Positions 55,554-64,000 of a stretch of DNA of 64,000 nt are shown piece after piece. The stretch is taken from NCBI GenBank assembly GCA_029582165.1, contig CM055881.1, forward strand, positions 17,536,594 through 17,600,593. Direction: 5' to 3'. The translations under genes and the position numbers were made by a program. Position 1 is the stretch's first letter. Every line of letters begins with the position of its first letter. The DNA is from Portulaca oleracea. Its lineage: Eukaryota > Streptophyta > Magnoliopsida > Caryophyllales > Portulacaceae. Below the pieces are notes generated by a model, which saw nothing but the letters and a program-made list of their open reading frames with translations, searched no databases and was not told the origin of the DNA.

Positions 55554-56930
55554 CTAGCGTTTTTACCCATGCTGTGCATGGGTTAATTCTTATTGGTAGG
55601 TGTTTTTTATTTAAAGTTTATTTCCCTTTTGAATTCATTGTTTGGTTGAATGGACTATACGAAATTTACAAAAAGGTTTTCATTTTTTATTTTGTCAAAC
55701 ACATCTTAGATATGTTCAGTAAACAAAAAGTTTGTTGTACTAAAACATATTTTAATATTCATAATATAAAATAGAAAATCATATGTAATTGAGTTTGTTG
55801 GCTGATTTTTTCTTCATGTAAATTTGGTGGTGCTGGTTGTTTTTTTAATATGTAAATGATTTTATTTAGTAATTACTTTGGTTTAATTATAAATTTGTGG
55901 TTATTCAAATTAAACTATAATTTTGCAAGCATATTCCTCTTTTAAAAAAAGGGGGGTGCTTTGCCGGAGGGTTCCGCCAGAATCACGAGTATTTTTTTAG
56001 TTTTTTGGGGGCACCGGAGAAGGCACCGTGCAACACCCACGAAAAAGTGAGGGTGGCAAACGTAGAGAGAGTGAGAGAGAACGCAAGAAACGTAGAGAGA
56101 GAGAGAGAGAGAGGACAAAGAGGGGTAAATGAAGAGAAAGAGGGGGAGAGAAACCCGGGTAAATATGAGATCGAACGGCTGAGATGTGTTGAGGAAGAGA
56201 GAGAGAGAGAGAGAGAAAATCAAGAGAGAAAGTTAGAGCTGGTTGAAAAAGAGGAGTGAAAGAAGGGGGGCCTGGGGAAGTGGAGGAAGTTGCGAGGTTA
56301 TATATATACAGGGGTTGTTGAATTTGGTAAGGGGGGAAAATAAAGGGAAAAGAAAAGAAAAGAAAAGAAGGCGAGGTAGTCAATTGAGTCACACTGTAGC
56401 ATGTGACTGACTCAATGTCTCGCTGAGTTGGAAATCGGGTTAGGTTACTCATGGCTTCATTGTCGCTAACCTAAAAAGAATACTGCAACCTATAGCCTAC
56501 CGATGTGGCAAAAAAAAAAAAAAACTCTCAAAGTAAACATCTTTCATATAACGCTCAAATTAATTGTCATAAGTTTTACTTTCAATATCTTCAACTAACA
56601 TTTGTACCTGTGCGATGTACAGATTATTTTGTTTTATTTGTCATTTTATGATTTGTTTTTTGGAAGTATATATTTTCTCTTTCTTTGTTCAATGTTTGGT
56701 TGGAGTGATAGGAATTTTGCATTGATCTTCATTTTTTTTTTCAAACACATTTTGGGAATGTCCAGTAATTTTCTTTTTTGGGGAAAATTTCCAGTAAATT
56801 AAAAAGTAATTTGTATTAAAGCATTCTATAATATCAATTAATTTGTAAATCATTTGCAGCTGAGTATATAAGTCGGGCATCCATACTAATTTAAATTAAA
56901 TCTAAGAGAAAATAAATCTAAGCTTAGTAA

Positions 56931-56938
<8 letters not shown>
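55554..56938 (-). mobile_element. Helitron-like insertion (tentative)
   Basis: At the left edge, the minus strand reads a perfect 8-bp-stem hairpin (ACCCATGC-ACA-GCATGGGT, 55565-55583) followed by AAAAACG and CTAG, the 3'-end architecture of Helitrons. A second, diverged copy of the same terminal region starts near 56600 (GTACCTGTGCGATGTAC, then GTTCAATGTTTGGTTGGA). Between them lies a GA/CT-rich stretch (56030-56260) that makes Arg/Glu and Leu/Ser repeat frames. The 5' TC end was not located; the boundary shares TAG with the host, so the call is weak. Confidence 0.4.

Positions 56939-56967
<29 letters not shown>
56939..56967. repeat. (AT)n microsatellite
   Basis: About 14 AT units at the junction before direct repeat copy 2. 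Confidence 0.9.
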
Positions 56968-56969
<2 letters not shown>

Positions 56970-57271
56970 GCCATCGTCGATTTGTCGCCTAGTCACTTGA
57001 AAAAACTCAATTTGGAGGAGCGGCATGATCATGTTAATTGATGGCACGATCGTGTCATTTTCGAATTCTGTATCACTTCCCAACTCGCACCAAAAAGGCA
57101 CGATTGTGTATCCCTCTTAGGACAGAGCGGCACGGTCTTGCCAAGGGTTAGTGTTGGGAATGTCCCAACAATGCTCGATATCCATGGAGTTTAAAATAAA
57201 ATAATATAATAACTATATGTCTTGCTAGAGACCTCTATCATTGGTAATTGAATATGTTTAATTACAACTAT
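56968..57271 (+). repeat. Direct repeat A, copy 2, running into a copia LTR
   Basis: Counterpart of 55244-55553. At 57153 the TGTTGGGA-ATG-TCCCAACA start resembles the 5' terminus of Ty1/copia LTRs. Confidence 0.85.
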
Positions 57272-57673
57272 ATTATTTGGTCCTATTGGGTCACACAAAT
57301 CAGTGCCTTGGAATAATGTATGTAACCTAAGTAATATCGTATTATGCTTAGGGATATTGGGAGTCGATTTCTATGAGGAATTAGCTCAACACGGACCAAA
57401 TTGGACTCACCACGGATCGTGATGATCCAACACGGTCTGTGTTGGTGTCACCACTGACCGTGGTGGTCGACCACGAACCTTGGTGACTATGGTCCGACTT
57501 AAGGGACATTCTGGAGGCCAACACTGATCGTGTTGGATCAACACGGACCACGTTGGGCCTCAGAATGCGTCGTTGCGTAAAGTCAACCATTAGGGTTTTT
57601 AATTGCCCTCTCCCCAAGTTATCTAAACACTATAAAAGGGCGTCTCTATGAGCAAATCACCCTGCAGTTCCTC

Positions 57674-57720
<47 letters not shown>

Positions 57721-58024
57721 GTTTGCAGTTCTTGTTTCCTGAAACAACCTCTTATACCGAAACACATACATCTTAGATTGAGACCTGTCTCGATCGGGTT
57801 GATCTAGCAATCGAGTTCCCGGAGTGTTGCGTGGATTTCAGTAGAGGATTTCTACATTGGAATTTCAAATGTCAACCTTTGCATCAGTCGGATTAGCGAT
57901 CAGGTATAATTACTAAAGTCTCTTCAGTTGTTTCTTTCTTGGTTGATTAATTGTTTTATAATCATTATGAATATTCCGCCAATTAATATGTATCTGTTTA
58001 GGAAATAGATAACCTAAAACCTAA
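57153..58024 (+). repeat. 5' LTR of the right-hand Ty1/copia element
   Basis: It runs from TGTTGGGA to just before the PBS. The U3 has a cluster of CACGGWCCGTG-type palindromes (57395-57560), then a TATA box (ACTATAAAAGGGCG, about 57628-57641), a long CT microsatellite (57670-57718) in the presumed 5' leader, and AT-rich U5. The exact 3' end is uncertain. Confidence 0.65.
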
Positions 58025-58027
58025 AAG

Positions 58028-58040
58028 TGGTATCAGAGCC
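58028..58040 (+). other. PBS of the right-hand copia element
   Basis: TGGTATCAGAGCC, a perfect initiator-Met type PBS. Confidence 0.9.
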
Positions 58041-58219
58041 ACCAATTGCATGCTAAAGTGTTATACCTTAATTCATAAATAATTTTGTAAATTGTTGAGT
58101 TATTTTATGAATTTGCTAGAGTAGATTTAATGCCTAAGTTTTAAAACTTTATGAAAGTTTTAGTCTTTGTTGCTCAAAATAATAAATCTTGAAATTTTTA
58201 TTGAGAAGTTCCATGCTTT

Positions 58220-58285
<66 letters not shown>

Positions 58286-60236
58286 TCTCATTGCCTTCAA
58301 TTAATCAGTTTATGCTTGTTTAATTGTTAAAATTAGCACGAACTTCGTATAATTTAGATTGTCTTAGAAACAATCATGTTTAATGTTGTTAAACAATAGA
58401 CAATACATGAAATAAGTCTAATTCACAAAATAAGATTTTGTAAAATTATTTTTTGATTTGGATTATTTACAGTAAATTTATGAAAAATCAAAATAAAATA
58501 TCAAACGAATTCGAAAAATTACAAGAAACTTAGTGGAGGTGTGTGGAAGTGTTCTGAACTTGTCATAATTTTTGTAGATTGTTCCCAATTAAAATAGATT
58601 TTTAATTGAGTTTTTCACATCTAACGAGAAATAAATCCAGTTACTTCTATGAATTTTATAAATTTGTAGAAATTTATGACTACTGGTTAATCATACAGTT
58701 AAGGATAAATTTTTAGTGAATTATAATTCGTTAATTTAGTTTTTCTTTAATTTTTAGATCTGCTGCAGTGTATAATCGTTTACTCTTCTGATTTTTTTTC
58801 TAATTTTAGAAATTTGATAAAAATAAAAAAAAGTTTATGAATATTGAAAAAATTATGGAAAATTTCATAGTAGGTTATTAGATAACACTATGATATACGA
58901 ATTTTAAGTTTGGTATGTTTTGATAATTTATTTAAGTTTTTTATGCACGAAATAACCATCACTAGGAAGCAACACGGACCGTGTTGCCAACAGTGATGAT
59001 AATTTCGTTCTCTTTAAGGGTTTAAAATTAATTTTAGAAATTAATTATCGAATCCTAGTATTACTAAATCAGTTGTTAGGCATAAAATCTAATAATAATT
59101 TGTAAAGTTTAGGAAACTTGCAATATTTTAAAAGATATAGTATCTTTTAGATTTCTTGATTTTAGGAAAATAGAGTAATTAATGTGTAAAGTTATAAAAT
59201 CCTAAATCTGTTTAGGTAACTAAGATAAAATTTGAAATTTCGTTTATTCTGTCAATCATGCAAATTGTTTAGGAAACCTTATTTAGTATTTGTTTCCTTA
59301 TATGTGTTATATTGCAATTAAATATGCCTTTATAATTTGTTATTTAATGCATGTGTTATATTTGATATAATTATTGTAATATTGCTTGTTTGCATGTGCT
59401 TCTAGTATGGCCATAGATAGTCGGTTTTTACCGGTCTGCGTACCGGGTTCGGTGAAATACGGCATGCGAGCCGTCATTGAATTATTTTAAATTTAAATTT
59501 CAGTTAAGTTTTTTAATTCATTTAAGGCCTCTTTAGAGAGGTTCACTTTGTAAATTTGTTGTACTTGGAGACATCAAATCGAGTAGGAGCCCAACCGCAA
59601 TGGAGGTGTTGATCCGAGTGGGAGTCGTATCCGAGGAAGTTGCAAAATCCAAGAAGGAATTTTTAAAGACTGTCAAGGCTTAGTTAAATTAGTTTGATTT
59701 AGTCTAGGTGACCATACTAGGGGTTTTATTTTATGCTTTAAATTTGTTATAGCATGTTTTATTATGCCTTTTATGCTTTTCGAAAGAGTTCACCTAGAAT
59801 TGCATGCTTAGGATAATAAAACCTACTCTCAAAATTTAATTATTGCTCGACCTATCGACACCACTTAGATGGAGAATAATATCGTCAAAGCGAATTATTT
59901 GTCTGTCATTAATAAGTAGGGTGGGAGATAGTTCGATTCAAATTAGCTATCAAAACAGTTTTGGGCTAAGAGTAGAGGAAGAGAATATTGTATTCGATAC
60001 AAATTTCTTGCCAAGAGTCATATTGAATGATCGATCATAAGATGATCCACCAAAGATGACATGGGCTCGAGCTTTGTTGGCCGAAAGTCCACTTGAGCCC
60101 ATGAGTCGTGGGTCTTGGTTAATTAAAACACTTAAGTTAGAGTTGATAAAGTGTTTTGATTTGAAGTTAAAATTAGTTTAATTTCTTTGATGAATAATAA
60201 CTAAAATTGAACCTTTATGTCTTGTTAGAATCAAAG
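58041..60236 (+). other. Long non-coding leader of the copia element
   Basis: About 2.2 kb between PBS and Gag ATG with no long frame. It is AT-rich, with a TTA microsatellite (58222-58284) and one more ACACGGACCGTGTT palindrome near 58972. The leader is unusually long for copia and may include an older insertion I could not delimit. Confidence 0.5.
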
Positions 60237-60680
60237 ATGTCTAACGCACACATCAACAACAACACCGTTAACCTCCATTCTCTTTTGGACCGGGGCCAAT
60301 TTTCTTGATTGGCATCGAAACCTGAAGATTGCCCTCAGAGCAGAGCAGAAAGAATATGTTCTAGTGAGTGCCTTGAAGAACAAGCCCAAAGAAAATGCGA
60401 CTCAAGCTAAAAAAGACAAATGGCAGCGTAATTTGAAGACGATGTCCAAGTCAATTGTACCATGTTGGCCACTATGACTCCGAAGCTCCAAAGGCAATTT
60501 GAGAATAAGAAGGCACACAATCACTGACATTCTTCTAAGCTATATCATGTTTCAAGAACATGCTTGAATTAAGAGATGTGGGATCAATAAGCAAATTGCT
60601 CGCAATTGTCTTGAGATTGGCAAGCCCATTGGGCCCCATGTTATGAAGATTATTGGTCTTTTGATCTATGGAAAGGCTAG

Positions 60681-61030
60681 CAAAAAATTACTCGGAGGTA
60701 CCCCAATATTTGGGGAAACTATTTTTCGGTACCCCAACTTTTTAAATCTCATTTTGGGGTACCCTTACTTTTTGAGTTAGAAATTATTAGGTGCTTTTTC
60801 GGCCATCAATTTTATTAAGTGACCAAAATACCCTTATTCTTCTTCTTTAAGGGTATTTCTTAAAAAATGGAAGAAGAAGGGTATTTCGGTCACTTAACCA
60901 AATTGATAACCGAAAAAGCACCTAATAATTTCTAACCCAAAATGAAAGAGTACCCCAAAATGAGTTTGAAAAGTTGGGGTATCTGAAAAACATTTCGCCA
61001 AAAGTTAGGGTACCTCCGAATAATTTTTTG
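60681..61030. mobile_element. 350-bp foldback MITE, copy 2 (perfect 9-bp TSD)
   Basis: Same length and ends as 52201-52550 (CAAAAAATTACTCGG ... CCGAATAATTTTTTG). It is flanked by AAAGGCTAG at 60672-60680 and 61031-61039. It interrupts the copia Gag frame, so excision plus one TSD restores the reading through GKARVPLP. Confidence 0.95.
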
Positions 61031-61050
61031 AAAGGCTAGGGTTCCCCTAC

Positions 61051-62993
61051 CACTACAACAAAATGTGGCTTTAGTAACGGACAAAAACTGTTACTATAGA
61101 CTCAAATTGTGTTACTTTAGGTCTATGGCAACACTTTGCAAAGTGTTACATTAGACGTGCATTGCAATAGGTTATTGTAACACTTTTTAAACAATTGCAA
61201 CGCTTGTAAGAAAAAAATGTTGCCATAGGTATTTGGGGTATTGCAACACTTACAAAGAAATGTTACCTTAGGCATTTAGGCTATTGTAACACATTTAAAT
61301 AAAAATGTTGCCTTAGGTAGTACCAAAAGCAATGATTCTAGTGCATCCTATGCCAAAACTTTATTATTTGCATGGTTCTTGTAAAAAAAAATTGCCAGAA
61401 TATAATAAATCATAATAGACATATAAAATAAATTTCATTACGCTCACAACTAGAATAGTTACTTTGGGCAACAAAAAAATTTGTTGCCTTATTCCAATTT
61501 TTGTTGCCCTTTAACATAATACTACAAAAACAAATTATTACGATTTGGTAGTTTTATCCTCGAAGCACAAAGTCCGGGCTACAAATTAGTAAAAATGGTA
61601 GCACAAGTTAGTTGTGATGGATAACCAAATTTTTTTGTTGCTTTAGTAACTTTTGGCAACCATTTTTCTTTAAATTGTTGCCCAATCTATATCAATTGCA
61701 ACAAAAAGAAATTTTGTTGCCACATATAATGTATTTAACCACAAAATTATTTGGTTGCCCTATATTAAATTAATGCAACAATAATTTTTTTGTTGCCCAA
61801 ACTACTCTAAATTTGTTGCCCAAACATATTTTTCTGGTTGTGGCTAATATTGACACAGAGTATAATTACAATTATAGATCATCAAAGGGATTCACTACAC
61901 AACATTTTTCAACATTCCCAAAAAACAAAATACAATTAGCCTTTACACTTGAATAAATTATATTTCCTCGCCCAAAAGTATATCAAAAAATGTTTTTATG
62001 TTTGCAAAATATGAACAAAAAACACGGATGTAACAAGTTGTTGATCTTGAACTTGCTCGTGAACTTCATTACTCAAAAGCATCGTACTATATCCAACATC
62101 GACAAAAACCTGTAAAACAAAAAACAAAGTTAAGGTAAAAATCACCTTGCAGTTGAACATCAATTGTCCCAACACAATTTTTAGGGAAAAAAAGAAAAAG
62201 TAAAGAAAAGGATAGATTGTTGGCACTATTGCAAACATATAATGTGCCTTGGATGGACCAAATCCTATCTAGGAAGAAAATTTAATGATACCTACCTTAC
62301 AATAGAAAATGGACATGAGAATTAATTAGACCTCAGTTGGAAGGCACTAACTATTTAGTAGCCTCTAAAACATAATCTGCAATAATCTAAAACCAAAATA
62401 GTAACACAAAACTTATGTCAGAGTTACACACATCGAATACAGGACCTTTCTGACTGATTATGAACATCATCTGCCCTTCTTTTTCATATAGTGTAGGAGT
62501 GTCACGTATGTCCTTTAATCTCACTGTCCTCCTCATGGTTCCACTACATAAACTGATACAAAATAAATGTCTTAAAACTGTCAAAACTCAAGTACCTAAC
62601 TTAAACAAGGGCTTGATTCCTCCAAAAATTTCTATGGTTTCTATCATTGCAATTTGTTGCATGAGAAGGAGGAGAAACAACATTAAATCCACCATGGCAA
62701 GCCAAGTCCTCATCTATGGTAGTCTTATTTCTCATGCAACTCCTAGGAGACTCATAAGAAGCCTAAGTCATCATAGTTGTGTCATATATCCTAATATATC
62801 CTAAGATAAGGATATTCCTCCACTTTAAATGATTCATATCTCCTAATATATAAACTAAATAATAAAGCAACTACCAATTACAGATAATAAGTTCCAGAAA
62901 GACTAGTAATTTGGTTTCTTTGGCAGTCAATGGCTTGCAAATGATATGGCCTTATGGAAATGATCTTGTTGGAAATTATTTTTTGATGTAGGT
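61051..62993. mobile_element. CACTA (En/Spm)-type element, non-autonomous
   Basis: The left end is CACTACAACAAAATGTGGC after TAC, a standard CACTA terminus. Subterminal repeats follow: many copies of TTGCAACACTT / TGTTGCCTTAGG / ATTGTAACACT in both orientations between 61080 and 61330, and TTGTTGCC motifs to about 61840. The proposed right end TTTTTTGATGTAGGTC (about 62978-62993) is a degenerate complement of the left end, and the copia Gag frame resumes right after it. The interior shows minus-strand exon-like pieces but no recognisable TNP2 transposase. Confidence 0.65.
61996..62600 (-). other. Exon-like minus-strand fragments of unknown identity inside the CACTA element
   Basis: A stretch ending near 62020 reads VFVDVGYSTMLLSNEVHEQV after a CAG acceptor-like site at 62109. 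Another, starting after TTTTGTATCAG near 62555, reads RLKDIRDTPTLYEKEGQMMF then IISQKGPVFDV. Both look like true protein sequence with splice-like borders, in consistent strand. I do not recognise the family; captured host exons or element-encoded exons are both possible. Confidence 0.35.
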
Positions 62994-63076
62994 CCTAATT
63001 AGCATTTGACATTCTTCTAAGCTCACTAAATGAAGGGTTCAACACCTTCAAGTTGAACTACAACATGCAGGGGCAT

Positions 63077-63268
63077 AAGAAGTCTCTAATGAACCTTCAT
63101 ACGATGTTGGCCACAACGGAGAGGGACATTAAGATACCCTATAAGGCTAACTCAAATGTCCTCGTGGTCAGTAAGAAGTCTCTAATGAACATTCATGCGA
63201 TGTTGGCCGCATCGGAGAGGGACATTAAGATACCCTATAAGGCTAACTCAAATGTCCTCGTGGTCAGT
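63077..63268 (+). repeat. 96-bp in-frame tandem duplication in copia Gag
   Basis: Two copies of AAGAAGTCTCTAATGAAC...GTGGTCAGT (starts 63077 and 63173) encode KKSLMN(L/I)H(T/A)MLA... twice, 32 residues each, differing at a few positions. Confidence 0.95.
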
Positions 63269-64000
63269 AAGGGGAAAGGCAAGTTCAAGAAGGCTACAAC
63301 AGCAAGAAGGGACCTGTAAGTAAGAAAGGCAAGGACAAACTTTTGTCCCAGCCAAACCTAAAGCAGGACCTAAGCCAGATGAAGAGTGCTTTTATTGTAA
63401 AGGCAAAGGACACTGGAAAAGAAACTGCCCCACCTACTTGGATGATCTGAAGACTGGAAAGGTCGTCAAGTCAGGTACAGATGTTATCGGTATAAATCTT
63501 AATGTTTCTACTTTATGGGTATTAGATATCGGTTGTGAAGCTCATATTTGTGGAAATGTACAGGGTCTAAGAAAAAGTAGACGAGTCAGCAAGAACGAAG
63601 TAAACCTACACCACAGGAAACGGGCAAAGAATTGCGGTTGTCTGCGTAGGAACTTATAGTTTATCTTTATCTCAGGGATTATGTTAGAACTAAATAATTG
63701 TTATTTTGTTCTTGCTATTAGTTAGAATTTAATTTCTGTAGCTGTATTTGAGATTGAAGGTTATTCTTTTAATATAACGAATGGTCGTTTTTCCTTTACA
63801 AAGAATGAAATCTTTTATGGTGTAGGAATTCGTATGAATGGTCTCTACATATTGGATTTAGATAAACAAATTTGTCACATCGAATCAAAAAAGGCTAAAA
63901 CTAAAGACTCAAATGAAACATACCTTTGACATTGTAGGTTGGGTCATATTAATCACAAACGCATTCAGAAACTGCAAAGTACAGGAATTCTAGAAAATCC

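Larger units (their letters stand above)
60237..64000 (+). pseudogene. Ty1/copia gag-protease-pre-integrase, interrupted twice
   Basis: Gag starts at ATG 60237 (MSNAHINNNTVNLHSLLDRG), with a frameshift near 60297 leading to DWHRNLKIALRAEQKEYVLV. The frame reaches HVMKIIGLLIYGKA at 60680, where the MITE sits; it would continue RVPLP until the CACTA element at 61051. Beyond 62994 it resumes as LAFDILLSSLNEGFNTFKLN and ERDIKIPYKANSNVLVVSK, containing a 96-bp tandem duplication. A CCHC knuckle CFYCKGKGHWKRNC lies at 63388-63429. The protease follows with WVLDIGCEAHICGN (near 63518), where copia normally has D-T-G; Ile replaces Thr. Then, across a frameshift, come ISVAVFEIEGYSFNI, GLYILDLDK and the GAG-pre-integrase motif HCRLGHINHKRIQKLQSTGI, which reaches the window edge. 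Non-functional as read. Confidence 0.88.

Noticed and set aside
56005..56452. Arg/Glu-rich + frame and Leu/Ser-rich minus frame
   Set aside because: They come from a GA/CT microsatellite-rich stretch; low-complexity translation only.

Overview
The window is nuclear DNA of a flowering plant, most likely a eudicot. The evidence is a spliced amino acid permease (AAP) gene with canonical GT/AG introns and a dense, AT-rich landscape of nested plant transposable elements. I see no bacterial, organellar, CRISPR or rRNA/tRNA feature. The species cannot be read from the sequence.

The only intact host gene I can assemble is an AAP3-like permease on the + strand: seven coding exons between 22347 and 27558, 485 codons, with a TATA box at 22178. 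Its upstream region (about 18.8-22.2 kb) holds four small inverted-repeat MITEs. Its 2.36-kb second intron appears to hold LTR-derived sequence.

Left part (1-18.8 kb): a decayed minus-strand Ty3/gypsy gag-protease with its PBS and LTR (1-3.0 kb); a minus-strand solo LTR with a perfect TSD (3394-5066); an Athila-type Ty3 element (LTR 6246, tRNA-Asp-type PBS 7551, gag-RT to 14.4 kb) whose leader carries a 3.0-kb LTR-like insertion that itself holds a copia solo LTR; a second Athila-like LTR/PBS remnant with a hAT-like MITE; and a 5'-truncated LINE-1 ending in poly(A) (18811).

Middle (28.5-43.0 kb): a foldback repeat, a solo copia LTR, and a direct ~4.05-kb segmental duplication (28957-34022 and 35481-39529) separated by a copia RT-RNase H fragment. 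The second copy runs into a Ty3 element (36577-42958, TSD TTTAG) whose 5' end has a full LTR followed by a second LTR with its first 1.1 kb inverted. Its interior is deleted from RT to the integrase C-terminus.

Right-middle (43.7-54.5 kb): the most unusual object. An LTR-type element with TSD CTACT/CTACC has a left LTR that is only U3, no gag-pol, and an antisense, promoter-equipped, now broken gene of the plant mobile domain (PMD) family. It also has tandem repeats, a polypurine tract and a right LTR. The right LTR is split by a solo LTR of the same superfamily, which contains a gag-only minus-strand copia element (47547-51684, TSD TCACA) and a 350-bp MITE (52201-52550).

Right end (54.5-64 kb): LTR remnants in a diverged direct repeat, a possible Helitron end, and a Ty1/copia element (PBS 58028, gag from 60237, zinc knuckle, protease, pre-integrase) running off the window. 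It is interrupted by a second copy of the 350-bp MITE (9-bp TSD) and a CACTA-type element starting at 61051.

The insertions give a relative history: most elements sit inside older ones with target duplications still visible. Apart from the permease, every coding remnant carries stops or frameshifts.
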